Source of the DNA: Saprospiraceae bacterium
GTDB lineage: Bacteria; Bacteroidota; Bacteroidia; Chitinophagales; Saprospiraceae
Direction: 5' to 3'
Assembly (NCBI GenBank): GCA_016714895.1
Contig: JADKBV010000012.1
Location: forward strand, 62,001 to 126,000
DNA length: 64,000 nt
Both the position numbers and the translations under genes were made by a program. A model generated the notes under the pieces. The model worked only from the letters and a program-made list of their open reading frames with translations, searched no databases and had not been told where the DNA came from. Every line of letters starts with the position of its first letter. Position 1 is the stretch's first letter. Positions 1-8,908 of the stretch are shown here, piece after piece.

Positions 1-342
1 CTTAATGCCAAACTTTTGATACACATGGGTAAACAATCGGTATGCGCCTCCGTAAATATCGTCTACGGCAATGATCTCATCTCCTGCTTCAAGGAGTTTG
101 ATGACGGCATCAATGGCTGCAAGTCCTGTCGCAAAAGCAAATCCGGCATGACCTTTTTCAAGTTTTGCGATGACATCTTCCAGAACTTTGCGGGTAGGAT
201 TGTTGGATCGTGCATAATCATATCCTTTATGTACACCGGGAGATTCCTGCACAAAAGTGGAAGTCTGGTATACCGGTACTGAAATGGAACCCGTCAGTTC
301 GTCGACAGGAATAGAATGAATAATTTCTGTTATTCTGCTCAT
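1..342 (-). CDS. trans-sulfuration PLP enzyme (cystathionine gamma-synthase/lyase family), N-terminal part
   Basis: Reading the minus strand from the ATG at 342 gives 114 codons open to the window edge, so only the N-terminus is present. It begins MSRITEIIHS and contains the family hallmarks SVPVYQTSTFVQ, YDYARSNNPTRKVLE, a glycine/alanine-rich FATGLAAI segment and DDIYGGAYRLF. The Cys/Met-metabolism PLP family makes or breaks cystathionine, or makes homocysteine from O-acylhomoserine. The PLP lysine lies outside the window, so the exact reaction cannot be assigned. A SAM-I riboswitch in its leader places it in methionine/cysteine synthesis, making a synthase (MetB/MetY-like) more likely than a catabolic lyase. 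Confidence 0.9.
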   Translation of the reverse strand, partial: MSRITEIIHSIPVDELTGSISVPVYQTSTFVQESPGVHKGYDYARSNNPTRKVLEDVIAKLEKGHAGFAFATGLAAIDAVIKLLEAGDEIIAVDDIYGGAYRLFTHVYQKFGIK

Positions 343-403
343 GATTTAAAATTTTTTAAGCGTGAAAAAAATTATCAAGAGCAGCATCAGGAAAAACTCA
401 TAA

Positions 404-429
404 AGCTCTCCTGATAAGTCAGAAGAGCT
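404..429 (-). promoter_or_regulatory. hairpin between SAM-I aptamer and start codon (candidate expression platform)
   Basis: On the minus strand, arms AGCTCTTCTGA and TCAGGAGAGCT (11 pairs, one G-U) flank a 4-nt loop, downstream of the aptamer and upstream of the ATG. A short U-rich stretch follows. It may be the switch's terminator or a translation-blocking stem. The U-tract is weak, so the mode of control is uncertain. Confidence 0.5.
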
Positions 430-460
430 GAAAATTTTGTGTATAATGCAGCTGATCTAC

Positions 461-559
461 CTTATCTATCCCATGTATGGGTTGGAAGTAGCACCTGTGC
501 CCTGGTGGGCAGGTTGCTAAAGCGTCATCGGGCCAAATCCCTCAGCTTTTCTTGATAAG
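461..559 (-). promoter_or_regulatory. SAM-I (S-box) riboswitch aptamer
   Basis: Read on the minus strand, this shows the SAM-I core in order: P1 strand CTTATC, then GAGGGA, GGCCCGATGA, GCAACC, GGTGCTACTTCC, a CCCA/TGGG P4 hairpin, and the closing P1 strand GATAAG. These match the conserved S-box positions (kink-turn, SAM-binding core, AGGTGCTA). The SAM-I family binds S-adenosylmethionine and normally turns off methionine and cysteine genes when SAM is plentiful. The gene it precedes is a trans-sulfuration enzyme, as expected. Confidence 0.93.
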
Positions 560-586
560 ACAATAAAAAAAGAACATTTTGTGGGA

Positions 587-594
587 CAAATGTA
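587..594 (-). promoter_or_regulatory. promoter -7 box (TACATTTG) for the SAM-I-controlled transcript
   Basis: A perfect Bacteroidota TAnnTTTG -7 element lies about 28 nt upstream of the aptamer on the minus strand, predicting a start near 580. No clear TTG -33 box was seen. Confidence 0.6.
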
Positions 595-783
595 GGTTTT
601 GCCACATCACATTCTTTTAAAAATAAAAATATTTAACAAAAGATTAAGAAATATAAAGGTCACTTTTTATTCAAAAAGGTATTACTAAGTTGACAAATAA
701 AATTTGAACCTTTAAATCAACAGCATTTACGTCGACCGATATCCGATCAATTACATATCTTTAGCACTTTAAAAAATTAATCT

Positions 784-1518
784 ATGATATTCAGAAATTC
801 AATTTCATCATACGTTACATTAGGTTATTTCCTGTTCATGGCAGTTTTGTACACCTCATGCACCACCTCAAGTCCTGTCAGAATGACACATGACGAAATT
901 AAAAACAATAAAATTTACACATGGAAAGGTACTTTTTACAGTACTTCTGCCAAATTCAGAAATTCCAGACACTTTGAGCTTTATTTGCTGAAAGAGACAA
1001 AAAAGTCAGATATTCTTTCTTTAACGATAAAAAGCTCGTTTACTGTTTTGGAAAAAGGTTATGTTGATACGCTTTATTTTATATTGCCGAATAGTATTCA
1101 ATCTTTTCCAATGACCATGGTTGATAAAAACATTGAATATAAAGAACAATTAAATACGGTAACAACAAGAAATATGATAAACACTAAAATTGATACCGAA
1201 GAGTCAATAAAAACCACACCAATTATAAGTGAAGAAGTTACGCCGCGTGCTTTAACAGAAGAAAAAGATGTTAAAACCACCACCACAACTACAACCAATA
1301 CTAATGTAAAGGTAGATTCAAAGATTTTAGATAAAGTTTTGTCAGAAAGAATCGTATTAATACCTGCTGAAACTTTTGAAGAATTAAATAACAATGATTT
1401 GATGACCCTCAGGATATACAGTATTGACGGAGATTTTTGGAATATTAAAATTTATCCCAGTATTACAAATAAATGGATTAAATTATCCAAAGGAATTTTT
1501 GATATTTATGCCCGTTAA
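784..1518 (+). CDS. hypothetical lipoprotein
   Basis: 244 residues with an N-terminal hydrophobic segment ending in a lipobox-like LYTSC (Cys about residue 26), so probably an envelope lipoprotein. The middle has a threonine-rich low-complexity stretch (KTTTTTTTNTN, about residues 163-174), and the rest looks beta-rich and soluble. No family was recognised. A near-consensus -7 box TATCTTTAG lies at 756-764, giving a short leader before the ATG. The gene stands alone with no evident operon partner and ends convergently with the next lipoprotein gene. It is real by length and export signal; its function is unknown. Confidence 0.75.
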   Translation: MIFRNSISSYVTLGYFLFMAVLYTSCTTSSPVRMTHDEIKNNKIYTWKGTFYSTSAKFRNSRHFELYLLKETKKSDILSLTIKSSFTVLEKGYVDTLYFILPNSIQSFPMTMVDKNIEYKEQLNTVTTRNMINTKIDTEESIKTTPIISEEVTPRALTEEKDVKTTTTTTTNTNVKVDSKILDKVLSERIVLIPAETFEELNNNDLMTLRIYSIDGDFWNIKIYPSITNKWIKLSKGIFDIYAR

Positions 1519-1554
1519 AAAATTAAACTTTTACAGAAAGAGATAACAAAATAC

Positions 1555-1950
1555 TTAATTTGAAAGGATTCCACCATTTATATTATTCCCAATAGTATCC
1601 TTTTTCATAAAAAACTTAACATAGTATAATGAATAGTTACCTTCCAAAATCATGCTGTCATTTTCAAAATAGGATATGTCCAGCTCCAACGGTGTATTCG
1701 TTTGAATCGTAATTTTCCGGTCATCTATGACGTAAGTGACATCTTTTTCTTCAAAAACGTTGGAGACCACTTTTTTGGTTTCGTCAAAACTAAAAAAAGC
1801 ATTTTCCATGGTTTTGGAGGGCTTATTGTTCAGTTCTGAATGAACGACAGACCATTTCCCTATTAATCCTTTTTCCAAAACATCTTTTGTATTATCTTTG
1901 CAGGAAAGTAGCAGGGTTATTCCAAACAGAAAAAACAGAGATTGATACAT
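1555..1950 (-). CDS. small lipoprotein, lipocalin-like
   Basis: From the internal ATG at 1950 the product is 131 residues and starts with a compact lipoprotein signal ending FGITLLLSC (Cys about residue 17). The frame is open up to 1998, but that start would add 16 residues ahead of the signal, so the shorter form is preferred. The mature part contains LIGKWSV followed by alternating beta strands, which resembles small Bacteroidota lipocalin-like lipoproteins. The family call is tentative and the ligand is unknown. It is transcribed divergently from the SDR gene at 2007. Confidence 0.7.
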   Translation of the reverse strand: MYQSLFFLFGITLLLSCKDNTKDVLEKGLIGKWSVVHSELNNKPSKTMENAFFSFDETKKVVSNVFEEKDVTYVIDDRKITIQTNTPLELDISYFENDSMILEGNYSLYYVKFFMKKDTIGNNINGGILSN

Positions 1951-2006
1951 ATATTTATTAAAGTAAACCACAAAATTAATCATTATTTCCAACACCATTT
2001 AAAAAT

Positions 2007-2855
2007 ATGACAAAATTTATATGCATCACAGGCGTATCCACAGGTATCGGAAGAGCTTTACTTGATTTTTTTCATCAAAGAGGATATCATATTATAGGAA
2101 GTGTGAGAAATAATGATTCTGTAACGGAATTGACCACAACCTACCCGGAGAAATTGACGGTTTTGTGTTTTGATGTCAGAAATCAGGAAACAACTAAAAA
2201 AGCTTTTTCATCTATCGAAAATATACTTTCCCAAGGTAAGCTCGACCTTCTGATTAACAACGCCGGAATAGCCGTTCCCGGTCCTTTGGAATGTCTGACT
2301 GAAGAACAATTTGAAGAACAACTGGACATCAATCTCAAATCGGTACGCAGAATTACCAATCTGCTGCTTCCATACCTGAAAGGTGATAACCCGGGGAGAA
2401 TCATTAATATCAGCTCTGTATCAGGTATCCTGAATACTCCGTTTATGGGAGCATATTGTATATCCAAACACGCACTCGAAAGTATGACTGAAATCTACAG
2501 ACGGGAATTAGGGATGTTTGGTATCAAAGTAGTCTCTATTTTACCCGGGCCGATAAAAACAGAAATCTGGAAAAAAAATATCGGAAAACTAAACCCTTAT
2601 TTCGATACTCCATACGGACATTTACTAAAAAATGCCGATAAACTCATCGAAAAATCAGATGCCCAAGGTCTTCCGGCAGAACGTGTCTGTCAGGCCGTTT
2701 GGAAAGCTTTTACTTCCCGCAATCCAAAAACCGGGTATATCGTTCATAAATCGCCCAATGTCATTCGTTTTATTTCCAGGGTCCTTCCGTCTTTATGGCT
2801 GGATTCAATTATGGCAAAAACCATGTCTAAAGGCGATAAAATAAGACCAATATGA
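2007..2855 (+). CDS. SDR-family NAD(P)-dependent oxidoreductase
   Basis: 282 residues, classical short-chain dehydrogenase/reductase. The cofactor motif TGVSTGIGR lies at residues 8-16, NNAG at 84-87, and the catalytic set is Ser137, Tyr150 and Lys154 in YCISK. The family oxidises or reduces alcohols and ketones with NAD(P)(H) in the cytoplasm. The C-terminus is longer than the 250-residue classical form, a layout common among steroid/retinol-type SDRs, so a lipophilic substrate is possible. The substrate cannot be assigned. It is followed about 130 bp later by the antiporter gene, which has its own promoter. Confidence 0.9.
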   Translation: MTKFICITGVSTGIGRALLDFFHQRGYHIIGSVRNNDSVTELTTTYPEKLTVLCFDVRNQETTKKAFSSIENILSQGKLDLLINNAGIAVPGPLECLTEEQFEEQLDINLKSVRRITNLLLPYLKGDNPGRIINISSVSGILNTPFMGAYCISKHALESMTEIYRRELGMFGIKVVSILPGPIKTEIWKKNIGKLNPYFDTPYGHLLKNADKLIEKSDAQGLPAERVCQAVWKAFTSRNPKTGYIVHKSPNVIRFISRVLPSLWLDSIMAKTMSKGDKIRPI

Positions 2856-2971
2856 CATCCCAATTATACCGAAAACAGTACAAATTCAATATAAAATTCT
2901 GATACCCGTTTTTTAAAATATAAATATCGGGCAAATGCTTTTATTTTTAAATGATTTTAAAAATAATCCCG

Positions 2972-2979
2972 TACTTTTG
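2972..2979 (+). promoter_or_regulatory. promoter -7 box (TACTTTTG) placing the antiporter start at 2984
   Basis: A perfect TAnnTTTG box lies only 4 nt before the ATG at 2984 and inside the longer open frame that begins at 2951. If used, transcription starts at or next to that ATG, giving a leaderless mRNA and excluding the 2951 start. Confidence 0.5.
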
Positions 2980-2983
2980 GTCC

Positions 2984-5164
2984 ATGATATTATACCAAAA
3001 ATTTAACCTGAGTCTTCCTTTAGAAAGTCCGGTATTGATATTTTCGCTGATTTTATTTATCATCCTTTTTGCACCGCTTATCCTCAATAAGTTTAAGATT
3101 CCACATCTTATAGGATTGATCATCGCCGGCGCAATCATAGGCCCCAATGGTTTTAATCTCATGTTGCGTGATAGTAGTATCATACTCTTCGGAACGGTAG
3201 GATTATTATATATCATGTTTCTGGCAGGTCTCGAAATCGACATGTCAGAATTTAAAAAAAACAGCAGCAAAAGTTTGATTTTTGGCCTGTACACGTTTTT
3301 TACGCCTATGACTTTAGGTGTTTTGTCAAGTTATTACATATTAGATTTTACTTTAATATCTTCAGTTTTGCTCGCCAGTATGTATGCATCACACACTTTG
3401 ATAGCCTACCCTATTATCAGTAAACTCGGGGTTGCCAAAAATCGGGCGGTAAATGTGACGATTGGTGGAACGGTCATAACAGATACGGCAGCACTTTTGG
3501 TTCTGGCAGCTATTGCAGGTTTATCAACAGGCGTAACGGATGATTTTTTCTGGTGGCGCCTTGGAATTTCTGTGATCATCGCAGGTCTGGTCATCATGTT
3601 TATATTTCCCATTATAGGCCGATGGTTTTTTAAAAATTATGCGGACAATATTTCTCAGTACATCTTTGTATTGGCCATGTTGTTTATGGGAGCATTCCTC
3701 GCAGAATTAGCCGGTATTGAAGCCATCATCGGCGCCTTTTTGGTTGGTTTGGCCCTCAACAAACTGATTCCATCCACATCACCATTGATGAACAGGGTTG
3801 AATTTGTAGGCAATGCACTTTTTATTCCGTTTTTTCTGATCGGCGTAGGAATGCTGGTCGATTACCGCGTATTTATCAAAGATCTGGATACGATTTTTGT
3901 AGCAGCTGTGATGATTACTGTAGCCACTGCGTCAAAATTTATTGCCGCATGGCTTGCTCAAAAAACATTTGGCTATAATGTTGATGAAAGAAGATTGATT
4001 TTTGGTTTGAGTAACGCTCAGGCTGCAGCGACATTGGCTGCCGTTCTCGTGGGCTACAACATCATTCTGAATAAAACAGAAATAGCTGCCGGAGCGGCTC
4101 TCGGACAGCAGATAGAACCCATTCGTCTGCTCAATGAAAGTGTTTTAAATGGTACCATTCTGATGATTTTGGTTACTTGTACCATTGCGACGTTTGTTGC
4201 CCAAAAAGGAGCTCAAAACATAGCATTGGCTGAAACTTCCGGAGAGTCAACGGCCACAGAAGAAGATCTGGGAGAAAAAATCCTGATTCCTATAGACAAT
4301 CCGGACCTGGCAGAAGAAATGGTCTTTTTGTCTTTATTGGTCAAATCAAAAATCAACAAATCTGGTCTGTACGCTCTCCATGTCATCAGTAGCTATGACT
4401 CTAATGTCAAGGCAGATAAAAATAAAGCAACCAAAATATTGGAAAAAGCATCAAAAGCCGCTTCAGGAGCCGATGTAAAACTACATGAACTGCTCAGGCA
4501 TGATATCAATATTGCAAATGGAATAACCGGTGTGGTACTGGAACATAAAATCACAGACATCATCCTGGGTTTGCATAAATCCAAAGGTATGTCAGATAAT
4601 TTTTTAGGAAGTCTCAAAGAAGGTATTCTGACAAGATGTGATACAACAACCATGATTTATCAATCATCACAACCTCTGTCAACTATCAAAAGACACCTGG
4701 TCGTTATTCCAGACAGAGCTGAAAGAGAAATAGGCTTTCCGTTTTGGGTCATGAAAATATGGAATATTTCGCGCAATACCGGTTCCAAAATTGTTTTTTA
4801 TTGTCATGGTCAAACCAAACAAATTATTGAAGACCTGCAAACCAAACATCCTATTCAATGTGAGTTTAAAGACCTGTATGATTGGGATGACTTTCTTGTA
4901 CTATCCCGGGATGTCAAACAGGATGACAATCTGATTGTCATTATGAGTCGCAAAGACAGACCATCTTACGATGCTACAATGAGCAAAATTCCGTATTATA
5001 TGAATCATTATTTTGCCAATAACAGTTACATTTTATTGTACCCGAGACAAAGCGGAATTTCCGATGCTTCCAATGTAGACTTGAAAAACCCGTCTGTTCT
5101 GGAACCTCTGGAAAGACTGGATGATTTGGGAAAAACACTAGCCGGCATTTTCCGATTAAAATAG
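2984..5164 (+). CDS. cation:proton antiporter (CPA2, Kef/NapA-like) with cytoplasmic USP-like domains
   Basis: About 726 residues. The N-terminal half is a multi-helix CPA2 exchanger domain: LIGLIIAGAIIGPNGF, FLAGLEIDMSEFKK, and IEAIIGAFLVGLALN, which carries the family's acidic ion-binding region. The C-terminal half (about residue 430 on) is soluble and resembles tandem universal-stress-protein domains, a common partner of these exchangers. The family swaps Na+ or K+ for H+ across the inner membrane, but ion preference is not readable here. The frame is open from 2951. I chose 2984 because a perfect -7 box lies between the two ATGs. Confidence 0.88.
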   Translation: MILYQKFNLSLPLESPVLIFSLILFIILFAPLILNKFKIPHLIGLIIAGAIIGPNGFNLMLRDSSIILFGTVGLLYIMFLAGLEIDMSEFKKNSSKSLIFGLYTFFTPMTLGVLSSYYILDFTLISSVLLASMYASHTLIAYPIISKLGVAKNRAVNVTIGGTVITDTAALLVLAAIAGLSTGVTDDFFWWRLGISVIIAGLVIMFIFPIIGRWFFKNYADNISQYIFVLAMLFMGAFLAELAGIEAIIGAFLVGLALNKLIPSTSPLMNRVEFVGNALFIPFFLIGVGMLVDYRVFIKDLDTIFVAAVMITVATASKFIAAWLAQKTFGYNVDERRLIFGLSNAQAAATLAAVLVGYNIILNKTEIAAGAALGQQIEPIRLLNESVLNGTILMILVTCTIATFVAQKGAQNIALAETSGESTATEEDLGEKILIPIDNPDLAEEMVFLSLLVKSKINKSGLYALHVISSYDSNVKADKNKATKILEKASKAASGADVKLHELLRHDINIANGITGVVLEHKITDIILGLHKSKGMSDNFLGSLKEGILTRCDTTTMIYQSSQPLSTIKRHLVVIPDRAEREIGFPFWVMKIWNISRNTGSKIVFYCHGQTKQIIEDLQTKHPIQCEFKDLYDWDDFLVLSRDVKQDDNLIVIMSRKDRPSYDATMSKIPYYMNHYFANNSYILLYPRQSGISDASNVDLKNPSVLEPLERLDDLGKTLAGIFRLK

Positions 5165-5214
5165 TTTTTCATAAAATAAAAATTTACTAACCATCCGATA
5201 AAACAACATTATTT

Positions 5215-7638
5215 ATGCAAAAAGTGTCCTTCATTATTCAATGTGTATTATTTGTATTGGTGCTTTTAATTGGAAATGGCAACATCCATCCTTTTTCAAA
5301 ACCGGTTCCGCCGTTTGCAAAATTTTCAGATCCTTTCAAAGGTGTTTGGAACCATAATGTTCATCAAAACAACATAAATATTACAGCAACAGGAGTCTCT
5401 GCCGATGCAAAAATATATTATGATGACCGATGGATTCCTCATATTTTTGCTTCCAATCTGGAAGATGCACTTTTTTTGCAAGGGTATGCTGAAGCACAAA
5501 ACAGACTCTTTCAGATGGATTTTATTTCTCGTGCTGCTGCCGGAGAACTTTCAGCAGTAATGGGAGCTGCCACCTTGGAATACGATTTGGAAAAAAGGCG
5601 CAGAGGCATGAAGTATGCCGCTGAAAACGCCGTCGCTGCCTGGGAAAAGATGCCTCAATACCACCTGGCACAAAAATATATCGATGGCGTCAACACGTAT
5701 ATTGAAAACCTGAAACCCGAAGATTATCCGCTGGAATACAAATTACTCCACACCAAGCCTGAAAAATGGACGGCCCTGAAAAGTGCCCTTGTATTTAAAG
5801 AAATGTCTCTGACCTTATGCGGTAGAAATAGTGACATTCCCTTTTCGAATACAAAAAACAGCCTTGATTCCACTTTGTTTGCCACATGGTACCCTGAATA
5901 TGAAGATATTGAAAACCCGGTGGTTCCTGTCCATATTCCATATGATTTCGATACGCTTTTTGGCACCAGACAAGATCCTGCAGCTTTTGTAACCACCCCG
6001 ATTGAAAAGGTAAATTTTGAAACCAGAAATCCGGGAATCGGCAGCAATCAATGGACTGTAGGCAAAAACAAAACCCTTTCAGGTGCTAATATTTTTTGTA
6101 ATGATCCGCACCTTGGACTTGGTTTACCTTCGATTTGGTTTGAACAACATATTGTCACACCGGAATTTAATGCTTACGGGGTTTCTTTCCCGGGGTTTCC
6201 CGGCATCATGATCGGATTTAATGAATACATTGCCTGGGGTGAAACCAATGTAGGACAAGATGTGGAAGATATTTTCCTGATCGAATGGACGGACGCTTCC
6301 AGAACAGCTTATCTTTTGGACGGAAAACAAACCAAAGCTACCCAAAGAATCGAAAAAATTTACATCAAAGGCAAAAATGAGCCTTTATCAGATACCATAC
6401 CTTATACGGTTTGGGGGCCGATCTATAAAAAATCCAACGATACAAAATCCGATCTGGCTATCCGTTGGCTGGCTCATGATGCACCAAAAACAGAGGAATA
6501 CATGACTTTTATCGATGCGATGAATTGCAAATCTTACCAGGAATACCTCAAGTCTACCGAACCTTTCACCACACCGGCACAAAATTTTGGTTGTGCAGCA
6601 GTCAGCGGTGATATCGGGATCAGGGTCAATGGCGTATTCCCTGCAAAATATAATCAGGACGGAAGGTTTGTTGAATACGGAAACCAAAGTAAAAACGGAT
6701 GGAGCGCCTTTATTCCCAAAGAACAAAATCCCCATGTCTTAAATCCTGAAGAAAATTTTGTCGCATCCGCCAATCAGAGAAGTGCCTCCAAAAATTATCC
6801 TTACTATTTTACCGGAAACTTTGAAAATTATAGAAATAAAACCATTAATCAAACGCTCAGATCATCAGAAAAAATAACAGTCGATGATATGAAAAAAATG
6901 CAGTTTGATGCTTATTCTGCCAAAGCTGCGGAATTTATTTCCGTTTTGCCGGCATCCTGTGCTCAGATAAAAGGAACCTCTGACATAGCCTGGTATTCTA
7001 AATTAAAATCCTGGAATGCTCAATACCGAAGACAAGCACAGGAACCCGTTTTTTTTGAACTGTATCTCAAACATTTACGCAAATCCACCTACGACGAACT
7101 TGAAATCCTTCAGGAAAAAATGGCCGTTACGACACCAAAAGATTGGGTTTTGTTCAAAATGATCACCCAGCAGCCCAACAATCCTCTTTTTAATATTAAA
7201 AAAACATCAAGTGTGGAAACGGCAACTGATATTCAGATGTTGTCCTTTATACTCGCTGCCAAAGAAATGGATAGCCTGCTGACTGCGGATCCAAAGATCC
7301 GTTGGGGTACCTTCCGCCCGCTGGACATCAACCATCTGACCAGAGTTCCTGCATTGTCCACACAAAATCTTGAAGCTGACGGATGTCCTGACGCTATCAA
7401 TGCAAAAGGAAATGCCTTCGGACCTTCCTGGCGAATGATTGTTCATCAGACAAAACCTCTGGAAGCTTACGGCGTTTATCCCGGTGGTCAATCAGGAAAT
7501 CCTTTCAGCCCTTATTATAAAAACATGATTCAGGATTGGCTGGAAGGTCGCTATCATATCTTGACGTATGACCCTTCCCCAAAAAATATCAGCAGCAAAA
7601 GTATCTCTTCCGTATCTTTTACCACAAAAAAGTCATAA
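5215..7638 (+). CDS. penicillin acylase family protein (Ntn hydrolase)
   Basis: 807 residues with an N-terminal export signal (hydrophobic about residues 6-22). The autocatalytic Ntn-hydrolase site is visible as GSNQW, with the candidate nucleophile Ser277 following Gly, then CNDPHLGL and a WGETNVGQDVEDIF segment typical of the beta chain. The family is made as a precursor, processed into alpha and beta chains, and hydrolyses amides such as beta-lactam side chains or N-acyl homoserine lactones in the periplasm. Length matches the family. The substrate is unknown; quorum-signal or acyl-amide hydrolysis are possibilities, not demonstrated. It is followed 1 bp later by a small membrane-protein gene. 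Confidence 0.92.
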   Translation: MQKVSFIIQCVLFVLVLLIGNGNIHPFSKPVPPFAKFSDPFKGVWNHNVHQNNINITATGVSADAKIYYDDRWIPHIFASNLEDALFLQGYAEAQNRLFQMDFISRAAAGELSAVMGAATLEYDLEKRRRGMKYAAENAVAAWEKMPQYHLAQKYIDGVNTYIENLKPEDYPLEYKLLHTKPEKWTALKSALVFKEMSLTLCGRNSDIPFSNTKNSLDSTLFATWYPEYEDIENPVVPVHIPYDFDTLFGTRQDPAAFVTTPIEKVNFETRNPGIGSNQWTVGKNKTLSGANIFCNDPHLGLGLPSIWFEQHIVTPEFNAYGVSFPGFPGIMIGFNEYIAWGETNVGQDVEDIFLIEWTDASRTAYLLDGKQTKATQRIEKIYIKGKNEPLSDTIPYTVWGPIYKKSNDTKSDLAIRWLAHDAPKTEEYMTFIDAMNCKSYQEYLKSTEPFTTPAQNFGCAAVSGDIGIRVNGVFPAKYNQDGRFVEYGNQSKNGWSAFIPKEQNPHVLNPEENFVASANQRSASKNYPYYFTGNFENYRNKTINQTLRSSEKITVDDMKKMQFDAYSAKAAEFISVLPASCAQIKGTSDIAWYSKLKSWNAQYRRQAQEPVFFELYLKHLRKSTYDELEILQEKMAVTTPKDWVLFKMITQQPNNPLFNIKKTSSVETATDIQMLSFILAAKEMDSLLTADPKIRWGTFRPLDINHLTRVPALSTQNLEADGCPDAINAKGNAFGPSWRMIVHQTKPLEAYGVYPGGQSGNPFSPYYKNMIQDWLEGRYHILTYDPSPKNISSKSISSVSFTTKKS

Positions 7639-7639
7639 T

Positions 7640-8014
7640 ATGAAAAAAGATAATAATCAAATTTTAAAACTGGTATCCTACTTTTTTATATTGACAGGCA
7701 TTTCATGGTTTACCTTCTGGTGGGTCGTGCCTGTTGTCGTTTTTATCATCAGCTATTTATTTTTTCAACATGCAGGGAAGGCTTTCCTTCTACACTTTTT
7801 ATTTCTCTTTCTTCTTTGGTTTGCCACAAGTTATATCAAAGATGGTCAGGTAGATGGTGCTGTTTCTGCTTTTTTAGCATCCTTATCAGGAGGATTACCT
7901 AAGGTGATGACATATGTGATTTCCGGTTTGATAGGCGGAGCTTTTGCGGGATGGGCGGCATATTTAGGTGTTATGTTAAGGAGAATAGTGGCTGTAAACA
8001 AACCTTTGAGGTAA
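7640..8014 (+). CDS. small integral membrane protein
   Basis: 124 residues from the ATG at 7640, which lies 1 nt after the acylase stop. A longer frame from 7568 would overlap the acylase and add a non-hydrophobic N-terminus, so it is not preferred. About four hydrophobic segments cover most of the protein (KLVSYFFILTGISWF, VVPVVVFIISYLFF, FLLHFLFLFLLWFA, and a glycine-rich YVISGLIGGAFAGW). No family was recognised. Tight spacing to both neighbours suggests co-transcription with the acylase and the lipid kinase. Confidence 0.72.
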   Translation: MKKDNNQILKLVSYFFILTGISWFTFWWVVPVVVFIISYLFFQHAGKAFLLHFLFLFLLWFATSYIKDGQVDGAVSAFLASLSGGLPKVMTYVISGLIGGAFAGWAAYLGVMLRRIVAVNKPLR

Positions 8015-8020
8015 TTCGAA

Positions 8021-8890
8021 ATGGATTCGTCAAAAAATATTGCCATCTTATGCCACAAACTGTCCGGAAACGGCAAAGGACTTTCCATAGCCCGGGAAAC
8101 AGCAGGAATCCTTGATAATCTCGGCATAAACCATACGCTTTTTATCAATCAATGGCCAAACGACTTTTTGTCTTTTTCAGAAATATGGATTTCCGGAGGT
8201 GATGGAACCATTCATCATTACATCAATAAATACAATCCGGAACAATGGCCCGTGGCTTTAATCGGCGGAGGAACCGGCAACGATTTAAAAACATTTTTGT
8301 ATGGAAAAAACAATATTGAAGACCACATCCGAAATCTCCTGAACCATTATAACGACGATTATATTGATTTAGGAAATTGTAATGGTATTTTGTATGCCAA
8401 CTCCCTGGGTATTGGCTTCGACGGTGATGTTTTGAAAAATATGATGTCCATCCGAAAAATAGGCGGTCATCTGGGTTATCTGATCGCTGTTATAAAAACC
8501 ATTTTTACCTTTCGGGAAAAAACCTTTGTTGTATCTTTTTCTGATAAAAAATTGAAGATTCAACCGGTGATTCTCGCTGTATCAAACTCAAGGCTGACCG
8601 GAGGTGGATTTATCATCGCACCAAAGGCAAGTCTTATGGACGGTTATCTCGATCTGATGTATACGGACCCACTGCCTTGGTGGAAAAGATTATGGGTTTT
8701 GCCTAAAGTTGAAAAAGGTAATCACCTGTTGCTTTCCAGCGTACACCATGAACATGTACAACAAATCCAAATTAAACCAACAAGTGAAGTGATGTTTCAA
8801 ATTGACGGAGAATTAATGTCTGCCGACAAATTTGACATTAAAATACACGATAAAAAGTTAAAACTTCGTTTGGTAAAGTTACCGGAATAA
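8021..8890 (+). CDS. diacylglycerol/lipid kinase family protein (YegS-like)
   Basis: 289 residues. It has the diacylglycerol kinase catalytic motif GGDGT at residues 59-63 and the nucleotide-loop GGGTGND at 82-88, then the usual beta-rich C-terminal domain with LTGGGFIIAPKASLMDG and a closing FDIKIHDKKL. The family phosphorylates lipids such as diacylglycerol or sphingoid bases with ATP at the cytoplasmic face of the membrane. Length fits the YegS/BmrU group. It starts 6 nt after the small membrane-protein gene, so is probably co-transcribed with it, and it ends convergently with the ABC operon. Confidence 0.9.
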   Translation: MDSSKNIAILCHKLSGNGKGLSIARETAGILDNLGINHTLFINQWPNDFLSFSEIWISGGDGTIHHYINKYNPEQWPVALIGGGTGNDLKTFLYGKNNIEDHIRNLLNHYNDDYIDLGNCNGILYANSLGIGFDGDVLKNMMSIRKIGGHLGYLIAVIKTIFTFREKTFVVSFSDKKLKIQPVILAVSNSRLTGGGFIIAPKASLMDGYLDLMYTDPLPWWKRLWVLPKVEKGNHLLLSSVHHEHVQQIQIKPTSEVMFQIDGELMSADKFDIKIHDKKLKLRLVKLPE

Positions 8891-8908
8891 TTAGCAAAAT
8901 AGCCTTCG

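Noticed and set aside
1098..1394. 98-codon minus-strand ORF with a poly-Val stretch
   Set aside because: It is the antisense shadow of the ACC/ACA Thr repeat of the lipoprotein gene at 784-1518.
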